A DNA stretch of 64,000 bases from an uncultured Thermodesulfobacterium sp. GTDB lineage: Bacteria > Desulfobacterota > Thermodesulfobacteria > Thermodesulfobacteriales > Thermodesulfobacteriaceae. Positions 9,804 through 19,329 of this stretch are shown here, piece by piece. Under the pieces are notes generated by a model that saw nothing but the letters and a program-made list of their open reading frames with translations, did no database searches and had not been told where the DNA came from. The stretch is from positions 1 to 64,000 of the forward strand of contig CALLJG010000006.1 in the NCBI GenBank assembly GCA_938091335.1, written 5' to 3'. The translations under genes were made by a program, and so were the position numbers. The stretch's first letter is position 1, and each line of letters starts with the position of its first letter.

Positions 9804-11666
9804 ATGAAATTTCTAAAAACTATAAATTCTCCAGAAGATCTTAAAAAATTAAAAATTCCTCATTTAAAGGTCTTAGCTGAAGAAATAAGAAGATATATCA
9901 TTGATGTAGTTTCTAAAAATGGAGGTCATTTAGCTCCCAACTTAGGAGTAGTTGAATTGACACTTGCTCTTCATTATGTGTTTAATTCCCCTAAAGATAA
10001 GATAATCTGGGATGTGGGTCATCAATGTTATACTCATAAAATTATTACAGGTAGAAGAGATCAATTCGTGACTTTAAGAAAATATGGAGGACTTGCAGGA
10101 TTTCCTAAAAGAGAAGAAAGTCCTCATGATATTATAGATACAGGTCATAGTAGTACTTCTATTTCTGTAGGGCTTGGAATTGCAACTGCCTTAAGATTAA
10201 AAAAAGAGAAACACAAAGTTATTGCAGTGATCGGAGATGGGTCCATTACTGCAGGACTTGCTTTTGAAGCATTAAATAATGCTGGGTTCCAAAAAGAAAA
10301 TTTAGTGGTTCTTTTAAATGATAATGAAATGTGTATTTCTCCTAGTGTAGGAGCCCTTTCTTCTTTTGTATCAAAAAGATTAACAGGAAATTTAGCAAGA
10401 TTTATTAAAAGAGAAATTGAAAAAATAGCTCATAAATTTCCAGGGGGTGAGAGTTTTATTAACTTTTTAAAAAAAGGAGAAGAGTTCTTTAAACTAATAG
10501 TTACTCCAGGAGCCCTATTTACTGCACTTAATTTTGAATATATTGGACCTCTTAATGGTCACGATTTAGAAACTCTTATTGAAATTTTTAATAATATAAA
10601 AAATATGGAAGGACCAATCCTAGTTCATGTAATTACTAAAAAAGGAAAAGGATATCCTTATGCAGAAAAAGATTCAGAAGCTTTTCATGGAGTAGGTTCT
10701 TTTGAAATTTCTACAGGAAAAGTATTAAAGTCATCTTCTACGCCTTTAACTTATACAGAGGTATTTGAAAAAACTATTCTTAAATTGGCAGAAATAGAGC
10801 CTAAGCTTATAGCAATAACTGCAGCAATGAGACTCGGAACAGGATTAAAAGCTTTTTCAGAAAGATATCCTGAGAGATTTTTCGATGTAGGAATATGTGA
10901 ACAACATGCAGTAACCTTTGCAGTAGGTTTAGCTCTCGAAGGCTTTATTCCTGTATGTGCTATTTATTCCACCTTTTTACAAAGAGCATTTGATCAGATA
11001 ATTCATGATGTAGCTTTAAATAAAATTAAGGTAATTTTTGCGATTGATAGAGCTGGTTTAGTAGGAGAAGATGGGCCTACCCATCATGGGAGTTTTGACC
11101 TTTCTTATTTAAGAATTGTTCCTTATATAACAATAATGTCACCTAAAGACGAAAATGAATTTCAACATATGCTTTATAGTGCATTAAAATATCCTGGTCC
11201 AGTGGCTATTAGATATCCCAGAAGTTTAGGAGAGGGAGTTCCTTTAGATTGGGAACTTAAAGAAATACCTTTGGGTAAAGCAGAATTACTAAAAGATGGA
11301 AAAGATATAACAGTCATAGGGATTGGAAATATAGTATACAAAGCTCTTAAAGTTGCAGAAGAACTTGAAAAACAAGGTGTTTCAGTAGCTGTAATTAATG
11401 CCAGATTTGTCAAACCTTTAGATGAAAAATTGATTGTGGAGTTTGCTAAAAAAACTGGAAAGGTCATTACTATAGAAGAAAATACTTTAATAGGAGGTTT
11501 TGGAGGATCTATTTGTGAGTTATTAATGGATAATCAAGTTTCTGCAGTTGTGAAAAGAATAGGACTTCCTGATAAATTTATTGAGCATGGAGATCTTTAT
11601 ACTTTAAGAGAAAAATATGGGCTCAGTATTGAATATATTAAACGAAGTATTTTAAATCTAATATAA
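9804..11666 (+). CDS. dxs: 1-deoxy-D-xylulose-5-phosphate synthase
   Basis: 620 residues. A thiamine-diphosphate enzyme condensing pyruvate and glyceraldehyde 3-phosphate, the entry step of the MEP isoprenoid pathway and a source of DXP for thiamine and pyridoxal phosphate. Signatures are HQCYTHKIITGR near the N-terminus, the ThDP motif VIGDGSITAGLAFEALN, the transketolase pyrimidine domain (GICEQHAVTFAVGLA) and DGPTHHGSFD. It starts 2 bases after ispA. Full length, with no oddities. Confidence 0.96.
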   Translation: MKFLKTINSPEDLKKLKIPHLKVLAEEIRRYIIDVVSKNGGHLAPNLGVVELTLALHYVFNSPKDKIIWDVGHQCYTHKIITGRRDQFVTLRKYGGLAGFPKREESPHDIIDTGHSSTSISVGLGIATALRLKKEKHKVIAVIGDGSITAGLAFEALNNAGFQKENLVVLLNDNEMCISPSVGALSSFVSKRLTGNLARFIKREIEKIAHKFPGGESFINFLKKGEEFFKLIVTPGALFTALNFEYIGPLNGHDLETLIEIFNNIKNMEGPILVHVITKKGKGYPYAEKDSEAFHGVGSFEISTGKVLKSSSTPLTYTEVFEKTILKLAEIEPKLIAITAAMRLGTGLKAFSERYPERFFDVGICEQHAVTFAVGLALEGFIPVCAIYSTFLQRAFDQIIHDVALNKIKVIFAIDRAGLVGEDGPTHHGSFDLSYLRIVPYITIMSPKDENEFQHMLYSALKYPGPVAIRYPRSLGEGVPLDWELKEIPLGKAELLKDGKDITVIGIGNIVYKALKVAEELEKQGVSVAVINARFVKPLDEKLIVEFAKKTGKVITIEENTLIGGFGGSICELLMDNQVSAVVKRIGLPDKFIEHGDLYTLREKYGLSIEYIKRSILNLI

Positions 11667-11712
11667 TTCCTATTTCTTGTAAAAAAATTAAATAGAGCTT
11701 AAATTTATTAAG

Positions 11713-13890
11713 ATGAGTACTTTAAGTAAAATTTTAGATGAAATACAAAGTTATTTGCCTGGTTGTAACACTCATTTAGTAGAAAAAGCTTATGAATGGG
11801 CTGCTTATTTACATAAAGGTCAAATAAGAAAATCAGGAGAACCATTTTTATCTCACCCTTTAGAAGTAGCTTTTCTTTTAACCAAAATGAAACTTGATCT
11901 CCCTACTATAGCTGCTGGTTTACTTCATGATGTGGTAGAGGATTCGCAAATAGATTTAGAAGAAATAAAAAAAGAATTTGGGGAAGAAGTAGCTTTTATT
12001 GTAGATGGAGTAACAAAACTTAAAAGTCTTCCAGGTTCAGTAGATAAAATAACTACTCAAGCTGAAACTTTAAGAAAAATAATTCTTGCCATGTCAAAGG
12101 ATTTAAGAGTAATTTTAGTAAAGTTAGCAGATAGATTACACAATATGAGAACCTTAGAGTTCCAGCCTAAATATAAAAGAGAACTTATTGCTAAAGAAAC
12201 TTTAGAAATTTATGCTCCTCTTGCTGGGAGACTAGGTATAGATTGGGTTAAATGTGAATTAGAAGACTTAGCTTTTAAACATTTATATCCAAAAGAATAT
12301 GAAAAATTAAAAGAAGAGGTTAATAGAAGGGTTGCAGCTGCTAAAGAATATATAGAAAAAATTAGAAGTCAATTAGAAGAATTATTAGAAAAAAATAATA
12401 TAAAAGGCAAGGTCTTAGGAAGGGTTAAACACCTTTATAGTGTATATAAAAAACTTGAAAAATATAATCTCACTATTGATGAGCTAGATCAAATTTATGA
12501 TTTGATTGGATTTAGAATAATAGTGAATACTGTGGAAGAGTGCTATAAAACTCTTGGTTTAGTTCATGCACTATGGACACCGGTTCCTGGTAGGATAAAA
12601 GATTATATAAATCTTCCTAAGCCTAACATGTACCAAAGTCTTCATACTACAGTACTTGGACCAGAAAGTAAAAAAATTGAAATACAAATCAGGACAGAAT
12701 ATATGGATAAAATTGCTAATGAAGGAATAGCTGCTCATTTTCTTTATAAAGAAGGCTTTTTCCCTCATAAGTATGAACATTATAAATATTTAGAATGGCT
12801 TAATAAATTGATTGAATTACAAAGAGAACTTAAACATCCAAGAGAATTTTTAGAATCTTTAAAATTAGATCTTTTTCCTGATGAAATATATGTATTTACT
12901 CCAAAAGGGGATGTAATTACACTTCCTATAGGAGCAACCCCTCTTGATTTTGCTTATGCTATTCATACTGAAGTAGGAAATAAATGTGTAAGAGCCTTTG
13001 TAAATGAAAAATTAGTTTCTCTGGATTATAAACTTCAAACTGGAGATATAGTGAAAATAGAGACTTCGCCTTCTCAAAAGCCAAGTAGAGATTGGTTGAA
13101 AATTGTTGTTACTGCAAGAGCTAAGAGTAGAATAAAAAACTGGTTTAAGAAGGAGGAAAAAGAGAAACTGATTAACTTAGGAAAAGAATTATTATATAAA
13201 GAGCTTAAAAAATATAAAAGTTCTATAAATTTTTTTATTCAAGAAACTGAAAATAATTCAGAATTAATGGAAATTTTTAAAGTCAAAAGTTTAGAGGAAC
13301 TCTTTTATAATTTGGGAAGTGGTAAAATCTCAGCTAAGTATATAGTTAAAATTTTTGGAGAAAAAACAGGATTACTTTCTATAGAAGAAGAAAAGTTTTT
13401 AGAAACTTACAAACCTACTTTAGAAGAAATTAAAGTTTATGAATCACCTAAGGATATAATTGTAGTTGATGGTACTAAAGACATTCTTTTCCATTTAGCT
13501 CAATGTTGTAAACCTATTCCTGGAGATGAAATTGTAGGTTATATCACCAGAGGTAAAGGGATATCTGTTCATAGAACAGACTGCCCTAATTTAAAAGATT
13601 TAGATATGGAAAGATTTATTGAGGTACATTGGGGAATTTATAATAATAAAATTTATCCAGTTCATTTATTTGTGGTTTGTATAGATAGGAAGGGTCTTTT
13701 AGCTAATATTTCCTCTGCTATTGCTACTGCAGAAAGTAATATCCTAAAAGCGGAGGTAAGAACTACTTCTGATAAAAAGGCCTATTTTGAATTTTATATA
13801 GAAGTAAGTGATAAAAATCATTTAGAAAAAATTATTTCCAATATTTTTAAAGTAGAAGGTGTTTTAAGAGTAGAAAGGAAATTTGGTTAA
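11713..13890 (+). CDS. rel: Bifunctional (p)ppGpp synthetase/hydrolase (RelA/SpoT, Rel)
   Basis: 725 residues; makes and degrades the stringent-response alarmone. The hydrolase domain has an intact HD motif (His72-Asp73 in LLHDVVEDS). The synthetase domain carries GRIKD (Arg294-Ile-Lys-Asp297), the RxKD form seen in bifunctional enzymes, followed by KPNMYQSLHT. TGS (about 385-450), a Cys-containing helical zone (AQCCKPIPGD) and a C-terminal ACT domain (about 650-725) complete the order. The start lacks a Shine-Dalgarno sequence; TTGTAA (11677-11682) and TAAATT (11700-11705) with 17 bases between form a weak promoter. Its stop TAA shares TTAA with the rpmB stop. Confidence 0.95.
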   Translation: MSTLSKILDEIQSYLPGCNTHLVEKAYEWAAYLHKGQIRKSGEPFLSHPLEVAFLLTKMKLDLPTIAAGLLHDVVEDSQIDLEEIKKEFGEEVAFIVDGVTKLKSLPGSVDKITTQAETLRKIILAMSKDLRVILVKLADRLHNMRTLEFQPKYKRELIAKETLEIYAPLAGRLGIDWVKCELEDLAFKHLYPKEYEKLKEEVNRRVAAAKEYIEKIRSQLEELLEKNNIKGKVLGRVKHLYSVYKKLEKYNLTIDELDQIYDLIGFRIIVNTVEECYKTLGLVHALWTPVPGRIKDYINLPKPNMYQSLHTTVLGPESKKIEIQIRTEYMDKIANEGIAAHFLYKEGFFPHKYEHYKYLEWLNKLIELQRELKHPREFLESLKLDLFPDEIYVFTPKGDVITLPIGATPLDFAYAIHTEVGNKCVRAFVNEKLVSLDYKLQTGDIVKIETSPSQKPSRDWLKIVVTARAKSRIKNWFKKEEKEKLINLGKELLYKELKKYKSSINFFIQETENNSELMEIFKVKSLEELFYNLGSGKISAKYIVKIFGEKTGLLSIEEEKFLETYKPTLEEIKVYESPKDIIVVDGTKDILFHLAQCCKPIPGDEIVGYITRGKGISVHRTDCPNLKDLDMERFIEVHWGIYNNKIYPVHLFVVCIDRKGLLANISSAIATAESNILKAEVRTTSDKKAYFEFYIEVSDKNHLEKIISNIFKVEGVLRVERKFG

Positions 13891-14084
13891 CTTACAGCTT
13901 TTTGAATTTTTCCAGCTTTTAAACATCCAGTACAAATCTTAAATTTTTTAACTTTTCCATTAGGTAATTTTATTCTAACTTTTTGAATATTAGGATACCA
14001 CCATCTTGTAGATTTTTTGCCAGAGTGACTCACTTTATTTCCTGCTTGAGGCCTTTTTCCACATATTTCACAAATTTTTGACAT
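13887..14084 (-). CDS. rpmB: 50S ribosomal protein L28
   Basis: 65 residues. N-terminal CEICGKRP and C-terminal CTGCL give four cysteines, the zinc-binding version of L28 common in thermophiles. HSGKKSTRWWYPNIQ is the family signature. The start is fixed by TAAGGAGGAATTGAG just upstream. It stands alone on the minus strand with its own promoter (TTGAAA, 16 bases, TATATT). It converges on rel with a four-base overlap. Confidence 0.95.
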   Translation of the reverse strand: MSKICEICGKRPQAGNKVSHSGKKSTRWWYPNIQKVRIKLPNGKVKKFKICTGCLKAGKIQKAVS

Positions 14085-14114
14085 CTCAATTCCTCCTTAA
14101 TTAAAGGTTTTATT

Positions 14115-14142
14115 AATATATTCTAAAATTTTTAATTTTCAA
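14115..14142 (-). promoter_or_regulatory. Promoter for rpmB
   Basis: Minus strand TTGAAA (14142-14137), 16-base spacer, TATATT (14120-14115), each 5 of 6 to consensus. The strong ribosome binding site follows about 20 bases later. The spacer is almost filled by the left arm of an inverted repeat. Confidence 0.55.
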
Positions 14143-14174
14143 TCTTTACTTTTATTATAAATAATTTTAGAATA
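14119..14174. repeat. 12-base inverted repeat in a divergent intergenic region
   Basis: Arms TATTCTAAAATT (14119-14130) and AATTTTAGAATA (14163-14174) are perfect inverted copies, 32 bases apart, between rpmB and the divergent DUF3108 gene. The left arm lies within the rpmB promoter spacer. It could be a paired operator or simply chance in AT-rich DNA. Confidence 0.4.
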
Positions 14175-14203
14175 AGAATAAAACTCTAAAAAATTTGACT
14201 AAA

Positions 14204-14911
14204 ATGTTTAAAATCAAGCTTTGTATTTTATTTATTGTTTTATTAGTATTAGGAAGAGTTAGTGAAGGAAGAGAAATTAAACTTTTTTATGATATCTATT
14301 GGGGTCCTTTTAAGGTAGGAGAATCACAAATATATATTCTTTCAAATAAATATGTAGCTATTGCTTATAGCTTAGGAATTGCTAGTTCATTGTTTCCATT
14401 TTATGCTAAATGGGAAACTTGGATCGATAAAGAGGGTTATCCTGAGATGAGTATAATATATTCTGAAGAAAAAAATAAAAAAAGAAAAAGAATACTTTAT
14501 TTTAAAAAAGCATCTAACAAAATAATTATACAAAAGCTTCTCCCAACTTCCAAAGCTCCTGAGGAGATATATATAGAGTTTCCAATATATGATGAACTTT
14601 CCTCCTTTCTCACTTCCTTTTTTATAGATTATTGGAGTTTCCCTAAAAAAGAGATTCCCATTTATGTAAAAAAAAGTAGAGAATATGTAAAACTTAATTT
14701 TGAGAAGAAATTAAAATGTAACTTTTTAGAAGATCAAAAAACTTGTTTGAAAGTGAATGTATATCTGCCTGAAAAAAGTGAATTACTTAAAAGATCTTCG
14801 GAAGTAGAAATGATTCTTTTAGAAAAAGAAAGATTTCCTTTAGAACTTAAAGGAAGATTACCTATTTTTGGTAGTTTGATAGGTAAGTTAAACAAAATAG
14901 AATACTTATAA
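14204..14911 (+). CDS. DUF3108-family secreted protein
   Basis: About 235 residues from the ATG at 14204; a TTG three codons earlier is a weaker alternative. A signal peptide (about 1-24, ending near VSEGRE) directs export. The mature part starts with strand-rich sequence (LFYDIYWGPFKVGES) typical of DUF3108, a periplasmic beta-rich family of unknown function. Neither start has a clear Shine-Dalgarno sequence. It is a single gene; its stop overlaps the convergent nuclease gene by 6 bases (TTATAA). Family assignment is by pattern, so moderate. Confidence 0.7.
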   Translation: MFKIKLCILFIVLLVLGRVSEGREIKLFYDIYWGPFKVGESQIYILSNKYVAIAYSLGIASSLFPFYAKWETWIDKEGYPEMSIIYSEEKNKKRKRILYFKKASNKIIIQKLLPTSKAPEEIYIEFPIYDELSSFLTSFFIDYWSFPKKEIPIYVKKSREYVKLNFEKKLKCNFLEDQKTCLKVNVYLPEKSELLKRSSEVEMILLEKERFPLELKGRLPIFGSLIGKLNKIEYL

Positions 14912-16306
14912 AAGATTTATATACTCACCTAAAGAAGGAATGTATATTTCTTCGAATTTTTCTTTATATCCTTTTAAAAGGAGTTCCTTGAAAATTTTCA
15001 TTTTTTCAATTTCTCCATGAACTAAAAATAATTTTTTTACCTTATCTAAATGAGAAATCCAATCAATTAATTCATTTTGACCAGCATGGGAAGAAAATCC
15101 ATTAATAGTATAAATTTTTGATTTAATGTGAATTTCTTCTCCAAATAGATGTATTTTTTTATCCCCATCAATAATATTTCTTCCTAAAGTTCCTTTTGGT
15201 TGGTAACCTACAAAAACAAGACTACATTCTTTTCTCCATAAATTATTTTTTAAATGATGAAGGATTCTTCCTCCGGTTAAAGTTCCATTACCTGCTATTA
15301 TTATAGCTCCAGACTTAATATTATTTATATTTTTTGATTCTTCTATATCTTCAGTTAAAACAAGATAGGGAAAGTCAAAGGGATCATTTTTACTAAGTAT
15401 TTTTTTAAGAGTTTCTTCATCATAAAACTCTGGGTTATCCTTAAAAATTTTAGTAGCTTTAATAGCTAAAGGACTATCTAAAAATACTTGACAAGTTGGT
15501 AAAATGCCATCTTCATAAAATTCACGTAATACATATAAAATTTCTTGAGCTCTTTCCAATGCAAAAGTAGGAATAAGAACATTCCCCCCATCTTTAAATG
15601 TTTCTAAAATAGCTTCTAAAAGTTCCTTTTTGGATTCTTCAAAAGATTTATGGTTCCTGTCAGCATAAGTTGTTTCAATTATTAAAAAATTGGTAGGATC
15701 AGGATAGGAAAAATCTCTTATTATAGGCTTATTTTTATTTCCTAAATCCCCAGAAAAAGTTATTTTAGTTGAAGTTTCAAGATCTTCTATTTCCACAAAA
15801 GCAGAACCAAGAATATGTCCAGCATCCTTAAAAGTAATTTTTATATTATTTTCTAAAATAAAAGGTTTATTATATCCTATAAATATTTTAAAATAGTCGA
15901 AACTTTTTATTACCTCATATTCATCATACAGAGGTTGTGGAGGGAAATTTAAGCCTTTTCTTAAAGATTTTCGGTAAAGGGTTTTATAATGTTCTCTCAT
16001 TACTTTAGCTGCATCAAGAAGCATAATCTTTGCTATTTGTGATGTAGGTTTGGTAGAAATAATTTTTCCTTGAAATCCTTCTTTTATTAAAATAGGAAGC
16101 CTTCCACAATGATCAATGTGAGCATGGGTTAAAATTAAGTAATGAATTTCTTTTGGATTAAAGGGAAGTTTGTCATAATTTTTTGAATTTTCCAAGCCTT
16201 GAAATAAACCACAATCTATTAAAACTTTTGTTCCTTTAATGTCTAATAAAAAACAACTTCCTGTTACTCCTTGAGAAGCTCCAAAAAAACCTAAAGAAAT
16301 ACCCAT
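14906..16306 (-). CDS. Beta-CASP metallo-beta-lactamase-fold ribonuclease
   Basis: About 466 residues. The metal site HAHIDHCG (61-68) is the beta-lactamase fold HxHxDH motif. AGHILGSAF, FSGDLGN and later GFSSHAGQ and LVHGE complete the beta-CASP signatures seen in CPSF73/Ysh1-like RNA nucleases. No KH domains precede the catalytic domain, so it is the short bacterial/archaeal type, probably an RNase. I prefer ATG 16306 over a TTG at 16315 because the ATG lies just after the fdhD stop. The substrate is unknown. Confidence 0.88.
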   Translation of the reverse strand: MGISLGFFGASQGVTGSCFLLDIKGTKVLIDCGLFQGLENSKNYDKLPFNPKEIHYLILTHAHIDHCGRLPILIKEGFQGKIISTKPTSQIAKIMLLDAAKVMREHYKTLYRKSLRKGLNFPPQPLYDEYEVIKSFDYFKIFIGYNKPFILENNIKITFKDAGHILGSAFVEIEDLETSTKITFSGDLGNKNKPIIRDFSYPDPTNFLIIETTYADRNHKSFEESKKELLEAILETFKDGGNVLIPTFALERAQEILYVLREFYEDGILPTCQVFLDSPLAIKATKIFKDNPEFYDEETLKKILSKNDPFDFPYLVLTEDIEESKNINNIKSGAIIIAGNGTLTGGRILHHLKNNLWRKECSLVFVGYQPKGTLGRNIIDGDKKIHLFGEEIHIKSKIYTINGFSSHAGQNELIDWISHLDKVKKLFLVHGEIEKMKIFKELLLKGYKEKFEEIYIPSLGEYINLL

Positions 16307-16307
16307 T

Positions 16308-17069
16308 TTAAACAACTATTCTATAAGAATAAGTATAGATATTAAATCTATTTCCTCTAAGAAATCCAATGAGTGTCAATCCGATTTTTTCTGCTAATTC
16401 AATAGCTAAAGAAGTAGGGGCTGTTCTACTAACTATAATAGGTACTTTGAAATTTCCCACCTTTAATACCATTTCAAAAGAGATTCTCCCACTTACAAGA
16501 ATTATTTTATTTTCCAAAGCAATTTTGTTTAAAAAAGCATAACCAATAACTTTATCAACTGCATTATGTCTTCCTATATCTTCAGCTAAAAAGATAATTT
16601 CTTCTTTATCAGCAAGACCACAATAATGAATACATCCTGTAGTTTTGTATAACTCTGATTTTTTTTGAAATTCTCTAAAAAGATTAAGAATTCTTTCAGC
16701 ACTGATTTTAAAATTATCCTCATATTTTGGAGGAATAGTTTTTAAAAAACTATAAGAAGCCATACATCCTGAAGTTAAGATTTTTTCACTAAGATCTAAA
16801 TAACCATTTGAATACATTTTAACCTTAACTTCATCTTTATCTTCAATAATTTCCATTTCGTAAGGGCACCAATTTCCTTTTATTATATTTTCAGTTAAAA
16901 AAAATCCTGTTACTAATTCTTTAATATGAAGAGGAGTAGCAGAAAGAGAAATTATTTCCTCTTCGTTTACAAAAATTTTTATTTTAATCTCTTTAGCTAT
17001 AATATCTTCTACCCACGAAATTTGATTATCTTTAAATTTAAGGATTTTTTTAGTTACTACAGAATCCAT
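16308..17069 (-). CDS. fdhD: Formate dehydrogenase accessory sulfurtransferase FdhD
   Basis: 253 residues. FdhD passes sulfur from a cysteine desulfurase to the molybdenum or tungsten bis-MGD cofactor of formate dehydrogenase. The central signature FLAEDIGRHNAVDKVIG is intact, as is LVSGRISFEMVLKV. The sulfur-carrying loop reads LTSGCMAS (Cys102), with only one of the two cysteines of the E. coli CxxC loop. Two other cysteines (CIHYC, about 147-151) lie nearby. No formate dehydrogenase gene is in the window. It may be co-transcribed with the PilB-like gene upstream. Confidence 0.92.
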   Translation of the reverse strand: MDSVVTKKILKFKDNQISWVEDIIAKEIKIKIFVNEEEIISLSATPLHIKELVTGFFLTENIIKGNWCPYEMEIIEDKDEVKVKMYSNGYLDLSEKILTSGCMASYSFLKTIPPKYEDNFKISAERILNLFREFQKKSELYKTTGCIHYCGLADKEEIIFLAEDIGRHNAVDKVIGYAFLNKIALENKIILVSGRISFEMVLKVGNFKVPIIVSRTAPTSLAIELAEKIGLTLIGFLRGNRFNIYTYSYRIVV

Positions 17070-17086
17070 TTTTTAATTAAAGAAAA

Positions 17087-19096
17087 TTATCTTACTGTTA
17101 CTGCTAAAATTTGTTTTAAAGTAGTTTCTCCTTTTAGTACCTTAATGATACCATCTTGTTTCAAAGTAAGAAAACCTTTTTGCATAGCTAAATTACGTAT
17201 TTCATTAGCAGGTGCATTTTTTATTACTAGTGTTTTGATTTCATCATCTGGAATTAATAATTCATGAATAGCAAATCTTCCTTTAAACCCTGTATAATTA
17301 CATTGGGAACAGCCTACTGGTTCAAAAAAAGTTGCTGTTTCTATTAATTTTTCATTTAAAGGTTTTAAAGGGTGATATCCATATTCTCGTTTTATTCTTT
17401 CAACTTCTTCTTTTGAAGGTTTATAAGGTTTTTTACACTTAGTACAAAGTCTTTTAGCTAATCTTTGAGCTAACACTCCAAGAAGAGCATCAGCAAAATT
17501 ATAGGGATCAATACCCATATTTAAAAGCCGCGTTACTGTTTCAGGAGCACTGTTGGTATGAAGAGTGGTTAATACTAAATGTCCTGTTAAAGATGCTTCT
17601 ATTAAAGTATGAGCAGTTTCTTGATCTCTTGTTTCGCCAATCATGATAATATCTGGATCAGCTCTTAAAAAAGACCTAAAGACTCTTGCAAAAGTTAATC
17701 CTATTTTTGGATTTACTTGAACTTGCCTTAATCCTTCTTGAACTATTTCTACAGGGTCTTCAGCAGTCCATATTTTTTTATTAGGGCTGTTTAAATATTT
17801 TAATGCTGCATGCAAAGTAGTGGTTTTACCAGAACCTGTTGGGCCAACTACTAGAATCAAACCATAAGGATAATCTAATATTTTTTTAAATTTTTCATAA
17901 TTTTCTTCAGATAAATGTAATTCTTCCAGACTTCTAAATTCAATCCCCCCAAGAATTCTCATTACTACATCTTCGTTATTTTCTATAGTAGGTATTGTAG
18001 CTACTCTTATTTCAAAAGTTTTTCCATCTTTGGTTCTAAATTTAATTTTTCCATCTTGAGGGAGTCTTTTTTCTGCTATATCTAAATTGGCCATAATTTT
18101 GATACGTGAAATAACTGGTCTTTTCTGACTTTCAGGAATATTGGTATAAAAAAAACATTCACCATCAACTCTTAATCTTACTTGTAATCCCTTTTTGCCT
18201 ACTACACTTTCCCAATGAATATCTGAAGCTCTCATTCTGTAAGCTTCTTCAATAATGAAATTTACTAACTGAACAATGGTACTGTCAATAAGGGCTTCTT
18301 CCTCAATCTCCTCAACAGGTTCTAATTCAAATTCAATCTCAGAAAGAGGTGAGGAAGTATAATATTTTTCTATAATTTCTATTAAATCTTCTTTTATGGA
18401 AAAAGCTATTTGAACATCTGTAGAAGGTATTTGTAAGATTCTTTTGACTTTCTCAATAATTTCTTTCTCTTCAGGATTATAACAAACAAGATAAATAGTT
18501 TTTTGAGATTGGAAAGGAATACATAATGTTTCTAAGAAAAATTGTTTTTTAATATTTAAAACTTGAGGAATTTTTTTAAAGTTTTTGAAATCTTTGATCT
18601 CAAAAACAGGGATTTCATAAAAATTTTTTATAGACTCTAAAATTTCAGTTTTAGGAATTTTCAATTTTTCTATTAGGATCATCTCTATACTTTTACCAGT
18701 TTCTAAAGATTGATAATAAATATTAAGAAGCTCATCTAAAGAAATCTGAAATTTTTTAAGAGCATTTTTTAATCTTTCAAAGATTTTTAAAATTTTTAAT
18801 TTTTCAATCTTTTCTAAATATTTAGGAGAAGAAGAGATTAAAAAGAGCCTTTTGTAAAGTTCCAAAGCTTTAGTAAATTCATAAAGTTTTTCATATAAAA
18901 AAACTGCTTTTTCCAAAAGAAAAATTTCTACCTCTTTTGATAAGTCTTTATTTTGGAGAGTATCTAAAACTAATTCTAAAATTAAATAAGGTTGTGGTAA
19001 TTTCTTTTCTAATTCTTCAATTGTTTGTTTTATGATTTCTAAATTAGAAAGATTTGTTTTAATGATACCTTTAATCGTTCGGATCTGTATATCCAT
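17087..19096 (-). CDS. Type II secretion/type IV pilus assembly ATPase (PilB/GspE family)
   Basis: 669 residues. A helical N-terminal part is followed by a GSPII_E N-domain (about 115-180), then the motor domain. Walker A is GPTGSGKTTT near 418, Asp box and Walker B DPDIIMIGETRD near 482, His box LTTLHTNSAPET. Two CxxC pairs (CTKC near 545 and CSQC near 602) form the family zinc site. It powers pilus extension or protein secretion at the inner membrane. No pilin, PilC or secretin gene is adjacent, so PilB and GspE cannot be told apart here. Confidence 0.9.
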   Translation of the reverse strand: MDIQIRTIKGIIKTNLSNLEIIKQTIEELEKKLPQPYLILELVLDTLQNKDLSKEVEIFLLEKAVFLYEKLYEFTKALELYKRLFLISSSPKYLEKIEKLKILKIFERLKNALKKFQISLDELLNIYYQSLETGKSIEMILIEKLKIPKTEILESIKNFYEIPVFEIKDFKNFKKIPQVLNIKKQFFLETLCIPFQSQKTIYLVCYNPEEKEIIEKVKRILQIPSTDVQIAFSIKEDLIEIIEKYYTSSPLSEIEFELEPVEEIEEEALIDSTIVQLVNFIIEEAYRMRASDIHWESVVGKKGLQVRLRVDGECFFYTNIPESQKRPVISRIKIMANLDIAEKRLPQDGKIKFRTKDGKTFEIRVATIPTIENNEDVVMRILGGIEFRSLEELHLSEENYEKFKKILDYPYGLILVVGPTGSGKTTTLHAALKYLNSPNKKIWTAEDPVEIVQEGLRQVQVNPKIGLTFARVFRSFLRADPDIIMIGETRDQETAHTLIEASLTGHLVLTTLHTNSAPETVTRLLNMGIDPYNFADALLGVLAQRLAKRLCTKCKKPYKPSKEEVERIKREYGYHPLKPLNEKLIETATFFEPVGCSQCNYTGFKGRFAIHELLIPDDEIKTLVIKNAPANEIRNLAMQKGFLTLKQDGIIKVLKGETTLKQILAVTVR

Positions 19097-19270
19097 ATTT
19101 AAAAATTTACCTCATTTATAAAAAAATCCAATATTAATATATTTAATATAAAAATTTTAAAATGTTTCCATATATTTTTATATTTTTTTAAAAAACATCA
19201 AAAAAAGAGAAAAAAAATTAAAAATCAAAATTTTTAAAAAAATTTTTAGTATATTTATTTTTTTTAATTC

Positions 19271-19298
19271 TTGACTTAAAAGATAAAATCTATAAAAT
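19271..19298 (+). promoter_or_regulatory. Promoter for the dsr operon
   Basis: TTGACT (19271-19276), 16-base spacer, TAAAAT (19293-19298), each 5 of 6. The 170 bases upstream (to 19100) are almost pure A and T with long A and T tracts, like an UP element or curved DNA. That may drive high expression. The dsrA ribosome binding site AGGAGGAGG follows. Confidence 0.6.
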
Positions 19299-19329
19299 AA
19301 AATGTTAATAAAAATAGGAGGAGGTTATT

